DNA from: Filimonas zeae
GTDB lineage: Bacteria > Bacteroidota > Bacteroidia > Chitinophagales > Chitinophagaceae
Reading direction: 5' to 3'
Length of the DNA: 64,000 nt
Assembly (NCBI RefSeq): GCF_014641615.1
Contig: NZ_BMIB01000004.1
Location: 124,001 to 188,000 of the forward strand
Positions 1 to 9,447 of the stretch are shown here, piece by piece. The number at the start of each line of letters is the position of its first letter. The first letter of the stretch is position 1. The notes under the pieces were generated by a model that worked only from the letters and a program-made list of their open reading frames with translations, was not told where the DNA came from and searched no databases. Position numbers and translations under genes: made by a program.

Positions 1-328
1 AATAGGCACTCCGGTTAAACTGAAGGCCTCGCTGGAACTGGCACTTTACCGCATTGTACAGGAATTGGTACAGAATATTATAAAACACGCCCGAGCCACA
101 GAAGCATTTATACAGGTAAGCTTTTTTGAAAGCGAACTAACTATTACCGTAGAAGACAATGGCGTAGGCATGGATATCAATGCATCCGGCAAAGGAATTG
201 GCATTAAAAATATCTATGACAGGGTAAAAGCCATTAACGGAAAAATTTTTATAGAAAGCAGTAATACAAAAGGAACGGCTATTTACATTAATTTAGACCT
301 GCATAAGGAAAATCTGGAAACGGTATGA
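1..328 (+). CDS. Sensor histidine kinase, C-terminal part (cut by left edge)
   Basis: The reading frame is open from base 2 and ends at 328. It carries the C-terminal ATP-binding half of a NarL/DesK-type (HisKA_3) histidine kinase: the N box reads ELVQNIIKHARA, followed by a G1 box (VEDNGVGMD) and a G2 box (GKGIGIKNIYDRV). The dimerisation/phosphoacceptor domain lies outside the window. The stop overlaps the ATG of the next gene by four bases (ATGA), so the two are translationally coupled and form a two-component pair. The kinase at 57.6-59.6 kb has a very similar C terminus, so the missing N terminus may also carry TPRs; that is inference. Confidence 0.9.
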   Translation, partial: IGTPVKLKASLELALYRIVQELVQNIIKHARATEAFIQVSFFESELTITVEDNGVGMDINASGKGIGIKNIYDRVKAINGKIFIESSNTKGTAIYINLDLHKENLETV

Positions 329-945
329 TTAAGATTAGCATGGCCGACGATCACAATATTGTATTAAATGGTCTTCAGAAAATTGTGGCGGAGGAACCGG
401 ATATAGTTATCGCAGGCATGTATACAGATGGTGACACACTGCTTAATGATTTAATTTTTAACAAGCCCGATATTCTGGTACTTGACATTCAGATGCCTGG
501 TAAAAACGGCATAGAGCTGGCAACTATTATACGCAAAAAATTTCCGGCCATTAAAATTATAGTGCTGTCCAGCGTAGAAGTATTGGCACAGGTAAAGAAA
601 ATGCTGCAATTAGGCTGTATGGGCTACCTGCTTAAAAATATTAACGCAGCTACTTTTATTACTGCTATACGCACTGTATATGCAAATGAGCAGTTTATAC
701 ATGAAGATTTAAGAAAACACCTGGTGAACAACCTTTTCACCCCTGCACACTTTGTAAAAGTTACCAGACGTGAAAAGGAAATTCTGCAGATGATTGCCCA
801 GGAAATGACCACTCAGGAAATTGCAGATAAATTATTTTTAAGCACACACACCATTGTAAACCATCGCAATAACCTGCTGCAAAAATTCAATGTAAAAAAT
901 ACAGCAGGTCTTATGCTGAAAGCTATGGAAGAAGGGCTGCTTTAG
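325..945 (+). CDS. NarL/FixJ-type response regulator
   Basis: 206 residues. The N-terminal receiver domain (about 1-120) has the acidic pair D8-D9, the phosphoacceptor D54 in LVLDIQMPG and the conserved K104 in GYLLK. The C-terminal LuxR-type helix-turn-helix (about 146-200) reads VTRREKEILQMIA...TQEIADKLFLSTHTIVNHR. It is predicted to be phosphorylated by the kinase whose gene overlaps it upstream and to act as a DNA-binding regulator; its targets cannot be read from the sequence. Its stop codon overlaps the stop of the convergent gene at 942 by a few bases, so there is no room for a terminator between them. Confidence 0.93.
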   Translation: MIKISMADDHNIVLNGLQKIVAEEPDIVIAGMYTDGDTLLNDLIFNKPDILVLDIQMPGKNGIELATIIRKKFPAIKIIVLSSVEVLAQVKKMLQLGCMGYLLKNINAATFITAIRTVYANEQFIHEDLRKHLVNNLFTPAHFVKVTRREKEILQMIAQEMTTQEIADKLFLSTHTIVNHRNNLLQKFNVKNTAGLMLKAMEEGLL

Positions 946-2846
946 TTTTTCACAAAAACCATAGCACTTCTGTCAGCCTTATACATGTCAGCATAAAACT
1001 TTGCCAGTGCCTTGTAATCGCTTGCCGGGTAGCGACCTGCCGTTCTTTCACAGCTTCTCACTACCTGTATACGATTGCCTGTATAAACAAACGCTATAGC
1101 ATATTTGCCAAATCTGGTTTCAATAGACACATTCTTTGGCAGCGCCTCTGCCGTGTATCCTTCGGGAATAGCAATATCAATAGAGTCTACCTCTATATCA
1201 GAATAGGAATATTTTATTTCAAACTTCCGGGGTTTATCTGTAGAAAACTTAGACCGTGTTTTGTTAAAAAGATTGGGAGTAATGAATAAGCGTTTTCCCG
1301 AAACAGAAGCATAAGCAGCAGATTCTACATGCAGGCTTTCAGTAATTAATGGTAAACCCGCAGCACCTTTATTTTCTGCATAATCAATCTTATCTACCTT
1401 ATATGTTGGCAAGCCTAACGCGTTATTCAAATATCTTTCTCTTTGCTCCTTATTTACCCGGTGTATAAGATCATGAGGTTCTTCCTGACGGATACCTGTA
1501 AATATAGTATGCACATCCGCCACCAGATTACCTTCTCCATCTAAACGGGCAACTATCTTCCTGTGCTGGCTATTATCTGCCGCGGTATATCTGGGCGTCC
1601 ATACAACATGCCCACCATCATTATCAATCAGCAGTGCCTGCCTGTCTCCCGTAAAACTTCCCATATAGCCTGCACTAACCGTATTACTGGTACATTCCAA
1701 CCATATACTGTCTTTGTTATTGGGTACGCAAAGAATAGCATGCGAAAAGTAAGGAGCCGGAAAATCTTCCCATAAACCTCTTTCCCCATACCCTGAGTTT
1801 ATCAGCACGTAGTTAGAAACTACCCCTGCTTCTTTTAAAAGGCTTTTCATATAATTAGATAAGGCCTTGCAATCACCATATTTTTTCTGCGCCACATAGG
1901 CAGCATCAAATGGTTGCCAGCTGCCAATGCCCACCTGAATACTTATATAACGTGTATTTTTTTGCAGATACTCATATAACAGTCTTACCTTCTCCCGCTG
2001 ATCGGTAACGTTATCTGTTAGTGCATGTACCTCTTTTTTAACAGCATCGGGCAACACATCTCTTCCCTCATTCAGCGTGGCGATAAACTTACCCAGGTTT
2101 TGCCAGCTGCTCATATTACCGGTGTAACCACCCACTTCAAAATCAACAGGAGCCACCTGAACGGAACAGGTAAGTTCTTCCCAGTCAGGCTGCAAAGGTT
2201 CAGATTGAAGAGCAAGAATATTATTCACCTCCCATTTATAAGTTTTTACCTTACCATCGTCAGTAACTACAGGCCCGCCTGGGTAGTTAAACTGCTTATG
2301 CCTGAGTACATAACCAGGCACTGTTTCTACCACAAACGTGCTGTGCTGAACAGACAACTCATCATCATCAACAGGCCGCCAGCCGGGTAGAAAAAAAACG
2401 CCATCCATAGTTACTTCATCCTGATACTCCACCGTATAAGGATATTGCCTGTAATAAAAGCTATGCATCTTATAACGATTATCTGTTACCAGACTTATGT
2501 CATCATCCAGTGAAGCATCTGCAATGTCTTTTTTCCTTACCGTTTTCAGCTTCTTACCCAAAGCATCATACAGTGTACCGGAGATATCACTAAGCGTGTG
2601 CAGCTTGTCATAACTATTCCGGTAAATGGCATGTATATCACCACTTTCATTAAAAACAGTAACAACATATCTCTTATATAACACCGCCTTGCCCGGTCCC
2701 TTAATAACCAGTCTTTTTTCCTCAAAACGTTTTACCGCATTGGCATTCAGTTTTAAAGAATCAGGAATAGATGCAACATTGTAATCCTGTGCCCAAAGCA
2801 ACAGAGGCACCTGCAACAAAATAAAAAAAGCTATACGCATCTGCAT
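942..2846 (-). CDS. Secreted DUF3857 protein with intact transglutaminase-like triad
   Basis: About 634 residues from the start chosen here. A longer frame begins at 2885 but overlaps the preceding gene; starting at 2846 (or 2840) puts a signal peptide, MRIAFFILLQVPLLLWAQ, at the N terminus and leaves a few bases after the upstream TGA. The order is signal peptide, N-terminal DUF3857 beta domain, transglutaminase-like core and C-terminal DUF3858-like beta domain. The core retains a plausible Cys-His-acid triad: Cys in KYGDCKALS, His in FSHAILCV and the acid in IWLECTS. Proteins of this family are periplasmic or outer-membrane-associated in Bacteroidota; the substrate is unknown. It follows directly after a paralogue with a degenerate core and is probably co-transcribed with it. 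Confidence 0.85.
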   Translation of the reverse strand: MQMRIAFFILLQVPLLLWAQDYNVASIPDSLKLNANAVKRFEEKRLVIKGPGKAVLYKRYVVTVFNESGDIHAIYRNSYDKLHTLSDISGTLYDALGKKLKTVRKKDIADASLDDDISLVTDNRYKMHSFYYRQYPYTVEYQDEVTMDGVFFLPGWRPVDDDELSVQHSTFVVETVPGYVLRHKQFNYPGGPVVTDDGKVKTYKWEVNNILALQSEPLQPDWEELTCSVQVAPVDFEVGGYTGNMSSWQNLGKFIATLNEGRDVLPDAVKKEVHALTDNVTDQREKVRLLYEYLQKNTRYISIQVGIGSWQPFDAAYVAQKKYGDCKALSNYMKSLLKEAGVVSNYVLINSGYGERGLWEDFPAPYFSHAILCVPNNKDSIWLECTSNTVSAGYMGSFTGDRQALLIDNDGGHVVWTPRYTAADNSQHRKIVARLDGEGNLVADVHTIFTGIRQEEPHDLIHRVNKEQRERYLNNALGLPTYKVDKIDYAENKGAAGLPLITESLHVESAAYASVSGKRLFITPNLFNKTRSKFSTDKPRKFEIKYSYSDIEVDSIDIAIPEGYTAEALPKNVSIETRFGKYAIAFVYTGNRIQVVRSCERTAGRYPASDYKALAKFYADMYKADRSAMVFVKN

Positions 2847-2853
2847 TACCCTA

Positions 2854-4866
2854 TCAGTTAATCTTTTTAAATACAATTTTCTCACTTTGCTTTTTTACCA
2901 CATAGGTATAAAAGTCGCGCAGTGTCTGATAATCTTCCGGCATAAATGTGGCCCTGTTTAATACCAACCGGCTTCTTAGCTGAATACGATCGGCAGAGGC
3001 AGCAACTATATACTCATACTTACCCTCTGTTTCGTTCAGGTTTACGCGTGTAGATTTGGGGAGTTCTTCCACCTTGTACCCCTTAGGCACTTCCATGTTC
3101 AGCACATAAGTTTCATCTATACAATAAGGCATTTCTACAGGATATAGCCGTTCAGCCGCCCTGAATGGGTTTTCTTTATAAAGCGCTCCACCAATAATAG
3201 GCGAAAAATAAACCAGTTCCCCATCGTTCCAAGAAAAATTAAGATCGTAGTGATAAGACACAGGCTCTTCCAGTATTTTCAGAGAGTCCACTCCGCTGTT
3301 CGCTATTTCTACCTCCCAGGAATAACTCTTCTTTATATCTTTAAAAAACTCTTCCTCTTTTACCTTACGAAGCTTTGAGCGAATGCCTGCAGAAGCAAAA
3401 TATCCCTCGTTACTGGTTACGGTTCCTAAAATACCATTATCACTGTTTATCAGAAAAACAGAAGTAAGGCTTGATTCTTTGAGAGAATCGGCTGATAACT
3501 GCACCAGAAAAGGTTGATCGCTGATAATGCGGCCCGAGCCATTGTAACACTTGCCGGGTATTTTACCAAAACCCATATCCGGCTGTGTTGCATCCAGCAG
3601 ATAGTAGTTATCTCCTGCCCTTACCCTGCATAACACATAGTTAAACTTGTTCATAATAGGGTAACTCTCCACCACCTTACCATTATCTCTGGTACTTAAC
3701 ATAACCGGGTCTGCTTCATATCCCAGATTTCGGTACATGGCAGTAAGCAGCAGATTAATATCTGCCACATTCCCTTTTTTGTTCTGATATATCTTTTTTA
3801 AAGAGGCTTGTGACAACCAGATAGCCTCATCATCATCACAGGAATAATGATCACGTACGTGATAGTATACTTTTTTTACAGCTTCCAAGCCTGCAACAGA
3901 CCCGGCAACCTGTTTCAGTTCGTCTGTCATCCAGGCATTTCTTTCTCCCAGTGCCAGTCCAAAATCTTCATCCTTTAACCGTTCAGAGGCAGCCTCTTCC
4001 CAGCTGGAGAGGTAACGTTTAACAGGCTGATCCGGAAAGCGAATAGCCGAAAGCTGAAACTCAATTTTAGCAACGTGATTACCAACAGTAGTGGTATAAG
4101 GCTCTTTTTTCAACGCCGGCACATCTTTCATTGCCCAGATGCTGTTTACAGTATTACCACTCCAGGTGTAGGTTTGGCTGGCCTGCCCGGCGGTTCCCGG
4201 GTCTGTAATATATAAAGAGCTATAAGATACTTTTGCAGTATCAATGGCATAAGGGTGATACCCTTGTTTTACAAACACAAAGTCAAAAAGCACCGGAATA
4301 GTTACTTCGTACTCACTCCATAATCTGGGGTAGTTTCCCTGGTAATACCACGGACGGATATAATGCATACCTGGTGATACTACCTGGTAGGAGTATTCGA
4401 TAATAGATCCCTCTTTAATGGCGGGGAAGGTAAATTTAGAAGTATTAACCCCATCCGCTTTGTCTTTAAATAAACTGCTTCTATCCAGTTTGGTAGCTAC
4501 TACTTTACCGTTTTCCAGATTGTAAGTACATACTTCCAGCTCGTTCAGCTTCTGTGCACTCTCATTTTTACCATACAGGTTAAGTTCAACGGTAGCCAGG
4601 TCAAACGCATTTTTATTCAGCAGGCGAATACGCACATGCTCTTTAAATACCACACTAAAGTAACCGCTGTTATTGCCAACAAATGAGGAACTACCACCAT
4701 CAAATAAATAAACTGCATCGGCAGTGCTATCAACACTATAGGCAGAGGGTGCAAAATCCTCCGGCTTTACATCGCCAAACTTAAATTTAGGCCTGTTTTT
4801 CTGGGCAAAAGCTGTTCCCAGCCACAAAAAGCCGCAAGCAGCAACCAGTAGTTTTTTACAAGTCAT
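2854..4866 (-). CDS. Secreted DUF3857 protein with degenerate transglutaminase core
   Basis: 670 residues with an N-terminal signal peptide (about 1-21, ending FAQ). DUF3857 occupies roughly residues 60-230, the transglutaminase-like fold about 290-430, and a DUF3858-like beta domain the C terminus. At the place of the catalytic Cys the sequence reads KKGNVADINLLL (Val instead of Cys), and the His position reads FNYVLCRV (Tyr); only the Asp in YLLDATQ remains. The protein is therefore unlikely to be an active transglutaminase or peptidase and may bind peptide or act as partner of the next gene, which keeps the triad. First gene of a two-gene minus-strand unit. The function is otherwise unknown. 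Confidence 0.85.
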   Translation of the reverse strand: MTCKKLLVAACGFLWLGTAFAQKNRPKFKFGDVKPEDFAPSAYSVDSTADAVYLFDGGSSSFVGNNSGYFSVVFKEHVRIRLLNKNAFDLATVELNLYGKNESAQKLNELEVCTYNLENGKVVATKLDRSSLFKDKADGVNTSKFTFPAIKEGSIIEYSYQVVSPGMHYIRPWYYQGNYPRLWSEYEVTIPVLFDFVFVKQGYHPYAIDTAKVSYSSLYITDPGTAGQASQTYTWSGNTVNSIWAMKDVPALKKEPYTTTVGNHVAKIEFQLSAIRFPDQPVKRYLSSWEEAASERLKDEDFGLALGERNAWMTDELKQVAGSVAGLEAVKKVYYHVRDHYSCDDDEAIWLSQASLKKIYQNKKGNVADINLLLTAMYRNLGYEADPVMLSTRDNGKVVESYPIMNKFNYVLCRVRAGDNYYLLDATQPDMGFGKIPGKCYNGSGRIISDQPFLVQLSADSLKESSLTSVFLINSDNGILGTVTSNEGYFASAGIRSKLRKVKEEEFFKDIKKSYSWEVEIANSGVDSLKILEEPVSYHYDLNFSWNDGELVYFSPIIGGALYKENPFRAAERLYPVEMPYCIDETYVLNMEVPKGYKVEELPKSTRVNLNETEGKYEYIVAASADRIQLRSRLVLNRATFMPEDYQTLRDFYTYVVKKQSEKIVFKKIN

Positions 4867-5137
4867 AAGCTATTTCAAAAAAGGGATTGGGCGTAAAAAG
4901 GTTTGTACAATAATAATAAAAAAAACGACCTGTGTAAGCTTTCGCCTGATGAATGCCCCGGTATTTAGTTTTCTGTTACCTTATTATATCGCACTAATTT
5001 CCTGCAAAAAACTGCAAACAAATCCGTAACTTCAATCTACAATCTGCAAAAACTCGCAGAACAACAAAATCGCAAAAAGATGCTATTTTAATAGTGACTA
5101 ACAGCAAACAGAAACTTTATCATAAACCAGCATTTCA

Positions 5138-7039
5138 ATGGTAGATTCATTTGAAAAGGTGCCCTGCTTTATTTACGACAACAGCAAACAAGGCTCCATT
5201 GCCATAGCAAAAACTATAGCCGCTTTAATTAAAGCCAAAGAACAGGAAAACAAACCGTGCGTGCTGGGGCTAGCCACAGGCTCCTCCCCCAAACAGCTTT
5301 ATGCCGAACTGGTTCGTATGCACAGAGAAGAAGGGCTTAGCTTTAAACACGTAACAACCTTTAACCTGGATGAGTACTACCCCATTGATGCAGATGCCCT
5401 GCAGAGCTATAAACGCTTTATGCATACCAATCTGTTTAACCACATAGATATACTGCCCCAAAACATTCATATTCCGGACGGCAGCATACCCAAAGACCAG
5501 GTAAAAGCGCACTGCGTAGCTTATGAGGCAGCTATTGAAGCCGCAGGCGGTATTGATTTGCAGGTGCTGGGAATAGGCAATAACGGACATATTGGTTTTA
5601 ACGAGCCAGGCTCTAACCTTTTTTCCAAAACCCGCTTAATTACACTGGATAACTCTACACGCCTGGCCAATTCCTTTGAATTCACCAGCGTGTCGCAGGT
5701 TCCCCGCCTGGCTATTACCATGGGCATCAGTACCATTTTAAAAGCCAGGAAAATTATACTTATGGCATGGGGGCCGTTAAAAGCTCCGGTGGTGCAAATG
5801 GCGGCGGAAGGAGCCGTTACAGACCATGTACCTGCCTCGTTACTGCAACACCACGATGATGTTTCCTTTTTTATGGACACTGCTGCTGCTACTGAACTCA
5901 CGCGCAACAAATCGCCATGGCTCACAGGCGATTGTGAGTGGAGCACCGACATGATTAAAAAAGCAGTAACACAGATGGCACTAAAACTAAACAAACCAGT
6001 TTTAAGCCTTACCGACCGTGATTATAACGACTTTGGCCTGAGCGACCTGCTGGTAGAAAAAGGAGAAGCTTATGGTGTAAACCTACAGGTATATTATATG
6101 CTGCGCGACAGCATTACGGGCTGGCCTGGCGGCAAGCCCAACGCAGTAATTCCGCATCACCCCGAACGTTCTACCCCCTATCCTAAAAAGGCGATAATAT
6201 TTTCACCGCATCCGGATGATGATATTATTTCTATGGGTGGCACCTTCCAGCGTCTGCACGATCAGGGGCATGAAGTGCATGTTGCCTACCAAACCTCTGG
6301 CAACATTGCGGTAACCGACGAGTTTGTAACCCGCTTTCTGGATTTTGCCGTAGGCTTTGAAGATATGTTCGGCATCAACAGCGAAATGTCTCAGAAAATT
6401 TTACAGGAAGCCCGTGTCTTTCTGCAATCTAAAAAATCGAACCAGATAGATACACCTGAGATAAGAGCCATTAAAGGCCTTATCCGCCGCTGTGAGGCAA
6501 AGGCTACCTGCCGGTATGTTGGCCTAACCGATGATAAGGCGCATTTTATGAACCTGCCGTTTTACGAAACGGGTGCCATTGAAAAGAAGCCCATGGGCGA
6601 AGAAGACATTGTTCTTACCATGGCCTTACTCCGCAGCATCAAGCCACAGCAAATTTATTGCGCCGGCGACCTTGCCGACCCACATGGAACACACAAAGTA
6701 TGTTTGGATATCATATTTGAATCTATGCGCCGCCTTAAAGAGGCTGGTGACGAATGGATAAAAGAATGCTGGGTATGGCTGTACAAAGGTGCCTGGCAGG
6801 AATGGGATATTTCAGAAATTGAAATGGCCATTCCCATGAGTCCCGATCAGGTAATGAAAAAGCGCTTTGGCATATTTATTCATCAGAGCCAGAAAGACGC
6901 CGTTCCGTTCCAGGGCAGCGACTCCCGCGAATTCTGGCAACGTGCTGAAGAGCGGAATGCCAATACCGCCAATATTTACGCGCAACTGGGTCTTACTCAA
7001 TATGCTGCCATGGAGGCCTTCCGTCGCTGGCACTATTAA
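5138..7039 (+). CDS. nagB: Glucosamine-6-phosphate deaminase fused to a PIG-L deacetylase domain
   Basis: 633 residues, two enzymes in one chain. Residues 1-260 are NagB, which converts glucosamine-6-phosphate to fructose-6-phosphate and ammonia: LGLATGSSP phosphate loop at 43-51, FNLDEYY with D78, and GIGNNGHIGFNEP at 145-157 with H151 and E156. Residues about 345-633 are a PIG-L/LmbE-like metal-dependent deacetylase with FSPHPDDD at 356-362 and a later DPHGTH motif. The pairing suggests coupling of N-acetylhexosamine deacetylation with deamination, but the substrate of the second domain is not proven. Such fusions are known in Bacteroidota. The gene stands alone: divergent from the DUF3857 pair and followed by a perfect 17-bp terminator stem. 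The 270-bp region upstream holds several TGCAAA/CGCAAAA motifs that might be regulatory. Confidence 0.93.
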   Translation: MVDSFEKVPCFIYDNSKQGSIAIAKTIAALIKAKEQENKPCVLGLATGSSPKQLYAELVRMHREEGLSFKHVTTFNLDEYYPIDADALQSYKRFMHTNLFNHIDILPQNIHIPDGSIPKDQVKAHCVAYEAAIEAAGGIDLQVLGIGNNGHIGFNEPGSNLFSKTRLITLDNSTRLANSFEFTSVSQVPRLAITMGISTILKARKIILMAWGPLKAPVVQMAAEGAVTDHVPASLLQHHDDVSFFMDTAAATELTRNKSPWLTGDCEWSTDMIKKAVTQMALKLNKPVLSLTDRDYNDFGLSDLLVEKGEAYGVNLQVYYMLRDSITGWPGGKPNAVIPHHPERSTPYPKKAIIFSPHPDDDIISMGGTFQRLHDQGHEVHVAYQTSGNIAVTDEFVTRFLDFAVGFEDMFGINSEMSQKILQEARVFLQSKKSNQIDTPEIRAIKGLIRRCEAKATCRYVGLTDDKAHFMNLPFYETGAIEKKPMGEEDIVLTMALLRSIKPQQIYCAGDLADPHGTHKVCLDIIFESMRRLKEAGDEWIKECWVWLYKGAWQEWDISEIEMAIPMSPDQVMKKRFGIFIHQSQKDAVPFQGSDSREFWQRAEERNANTANIYAQLGLTQYAAMEAFRRWHY

Positions 7040-7046
7040 AAAATTC

Positions 7047-7086
7047 TCCGTCAAAACTGTTTTTTTCTTAAAACAGTTTTGACGGA
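7047..7086 (+). terminator. Hairpin after nagB
   Basis: A perfect 17-bp inverted repeat (7047-7063 with 7070-7086) and a 6-base loop lie eight bases after the nagB stop. The arms begin TCCGTCAAAACTG. No long T tract follows directly, so it may work partly by RNA stabilisation. Confidence 0.75.
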
Positions 7087-7149
7087 ATAAATATTTCCCC
7101 TTATTTTTGCCGCCCATTAGCGCTGATAACCACAGCGTAAAACAAAAAT

Positions 7150-7223
7150 GGCGAGGTAGCTCAGCTGGTTAGAGCATCGGATTCATAACCCGAAGGTCGG
7201 CAGTTCAAGTCTGCTCCTCGCTA
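7150..7223 (+). tRNA. tRNA-Met (anticodon CAT)
   Basis: 74 bases fold as a cloverleaf: acceptor GGCGAGG/CCTCGCT, D stem GCTC/GAGC, anticodon loop TTCATAA with CAT at 7184-7186, T stem GGCAG/CTGCT with loop TTCAAGT, discriminator A, and no encoded CCA. The anticodon stem TCGGA/CCCGA has one A-C mismatch next to the loop. The first pair G-T and the lack of three G-C pairs under the anticodon loop argue against the initiator tRNA. Elongator Met is most likely; an Ile tRNA with lysidine-modified CAT cannot be fully excluded. Confidence 0.92.
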
Positions 7224-7228
7224 CTCTT

Positions 7229-7262
7229 AAAAGGCCGGAAGTCAATTGATTTCCGGCCTTTT
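7229..7262 (+). terminator. Terminator after tRNA-Met
   Basis: Inverted repeat AAAAGGCCGGAA (7229-7240) and TTCCGGCCTTTT (7251-7262), with the intervening ten bases able to extend the stem to an AATT loop. It starts six bases after the tRNA and ends in a T run. Confidence 0.85.
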
Positions 7263-7333
7263 AATTTCTCTGGGCAGAAGTTTATCTTAGCAGGACCATT
7301 CAACCTTACAACCTCACAGATCATTACAACCGT

Positions 7334-8604
7334 ATGCGACTAGTGCTCCTATCTCTGATATTGCTTTTAACAGCTTGCTCACAATTCACCAAACTTGACG
7401 GCACTTTTTACTCAGACAAGCAGGATTGCGTTCGTTTTAACGATGATGAAGGTCTGCTTGAATCAAAAACACATATCCCCATGCGGGGCCTGAAACTGAA
7501 GCAAACCAGAACCAAACTAAAATTTAGTCACGCAACACTTTCATTAGGCAGAATACTATTCAGAAAGCATGTTTACAAATATCATTTCAAACTGCTCTCC
7601 AAAACGGATGATGAATTCAAGGTTTCTCCTATCTCCAGGTTAGCAAAAGAATATTTCGACAATAGAATCATCCTCACTTTTAAAACAAAATACAAATTCG
7701 CCGATCCAACGAATTATTTCACCAAAATATATTTTTATCGCAGCAGATGTTTGGGCCTGTGTAATGAGCTGCACCTGGAACTGGACTATTCTGGCAATTT
7801 AAAGGTTACAGACAATGGAAATGGAGTAACAGACACGGCTAAAACGACAATTACTTTGGAAAAGTTTCCTTTGAAGATCTAAACTGGCTTAAGAGCATTT
7901 TAAAATATTCTCAGCTGAAAACATTGGAATGGCCTGAACGGAGTTGTTTTGATGCCCCTAACAACACCTTAATCATTTACCAGCATGATAGCTGTTATTA
8001 CTTTCACGCCAACTCCCAATGTACGCCGGTTGTAAGTGGTGAAACAACAGGCTTTTTATCAGGATTTTTCACCTACAGCACCCTGAAAAAAGTAGATACG
8101 ACCTATACCTATGAAACATATCCACCTTATGATAAAAGAATTAACGTAGCCAATAAAGCACAAATACTTAAACTATCTATGCACCCTCAGTCTGACACTG
8201 CAAATGTACTATCCGGATTTACTAAAGAGTCGCAGTTAACAGTACTTTTCGCCTACAAACACATCTACGCTTATTGGGGATACAATATTGAAAGCGGGAG
8301 GATTTATACTTACCACGCACTTGCGGAACTCTTGAAAAAAAAACGCTCAGACAAGCAATTCTCAGTAATCTTCAAACCATGCGAAGAAACGCACCAGAAG
8401 ATCTCACAGGATATGTTAGATATGATAGCTATCAGCAACACAGAGAACTACGCTTTGATTGAGATTACAAAAGCAGAAGCGCAATATTTCATTTGGCTAA
8501 TCACCTCAAAGCAATTTTCCCTTTCTCCCCCCAGCAGCAAATTCAACAAACAATCCACATTTACCAGCGTAGCTCATAACTATCTATTGCTACAATTTGT
8601 ATAA
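7334..8604 (+). pseudogene. DUF6438-like lipoprotein gene split by a frameshift
   Basis: The first part (7334-7882, 182 codons) starts with a lipoprotein signal peptide, MRLVLLSLILLLTACSQF with a LTAC lipobox. The second part is open in the -1 frame from 7843 to 8604, well upstream of its first possible start, a TTG at 7924. Read through with one extra A in the AAAA run at 7841-7844, the product continues smoothly as ...TAKNDNYFGKVSFEDLNWLK. The joined region resembles DUF6438, which is common in Bacteroidota: a Cys-x-x-x-Cys strand (CLGLCNEL) followed by the helix FEDLNWLKSILKY and a DAPNNTLIIYQ strand. The function is unknown. Either a recent single-base deletion or an assembly error explains it; the shortened 182-residue product would lack most of the domain. 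Confidence 0.65.
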
Positions 8605-9285
8605 TAAGAAGCCACTGCATTCTGCCCCTGTATAATTAGGCCCGGCTTTATCATCCGCCCCCTGATACATCAGTCCAAATGCAACCTCCCGCCCACCTTC
8701 ACAATAAAGCAGTTTCTTACGCGCATTATATTCAACATTGCACTTCTGAAAAAGCTTTTTCAGATACTCCTGCTTTTTATCCCCTTCTATCTTTATACTG
8801 CTGATATCAAAATTCGCAATCAGCATACCACTGCTACTCACAGCCTTTAACGCTGCTTACAGCACTTTTAATTTATCTCCGATATAATGAAGCCCATGCA
8901 CACAGATAACAAGATCATACTGCTCTTTACTAGTCCAATTTACCAGCGAACCTGTCTGAAATTTTAAACAACTAATGGCTGGCGGTAGTGGCTGAAAATA
9001 ATCTACCAAATCAATGCCCAGCAAAACAACCCGTGCCTGTCTCCCCATTTTCAACGCCCCGGTGGCGTACTGCAACAATGCGTTCCCTTCCCCACAACAC
9101 AGGTCCAGCCATTTCACACATTCCTGCCGTTCCAGACGACTATCCAGATACTTTTCGGGTTTAAACCCAATTTCATGCTCATAGCTGTTAACACCACTGG
9201 CACTCCGCTTTCGGTTCATACTGTTATTGGCCACTATGGGCGACCAGATCAGCTGTTCTTCTGTTAATAAATCCATAGACTGCAA
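8590..9285 (-). pseudogene. SAM-dependent methyltransferase gene with in-frame TAA
   Basis: Two minus-strand open segments, 9285-8857 (142 codons) and 8856-8590, lie in the same frame and are separated only by a TAA at 8857-8859. The first part has a class I methyltransferase glycine loop, WLDLCCGEGNALLQY, then LLGIDLVDY and the strand YDLVICVHGLHYIGDKL. The second part continues as AALKAVSSSGMLIANFDISS, the usual helix and strand after motif III, and ends at 8590. As one chain it would be about 231 residues. The stop is most simply a nonsense change of a CAA, GAA or AAA codon. The 3' end overlaps the end of the convergent frameshifted gene by 15 bases. The substrate is unknown. Confidence 0.7.
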
Positions 9286-9447
9286 TTACTCTTCGCTAAT
9301 ACACAGATGCATGCATTTCGTTTGCCTACAGGGTTATCACTGTCCTACCCGGCACATCCATTCAACTTTATAACAATGTAAGCATTTATACCTCCGGAAA
9401 CCCCCAACCATGCAATTACTTAAATAACAATACCTTTACACAAAAAA

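Noticed and set aside
7150..7223. Initiator tRNA or integration site of an island at the tRNA 3' end
   Set aside because: The initiator features are absent, and no direct repeat of the tRNA 3' end or integrase gene was seen in the window.
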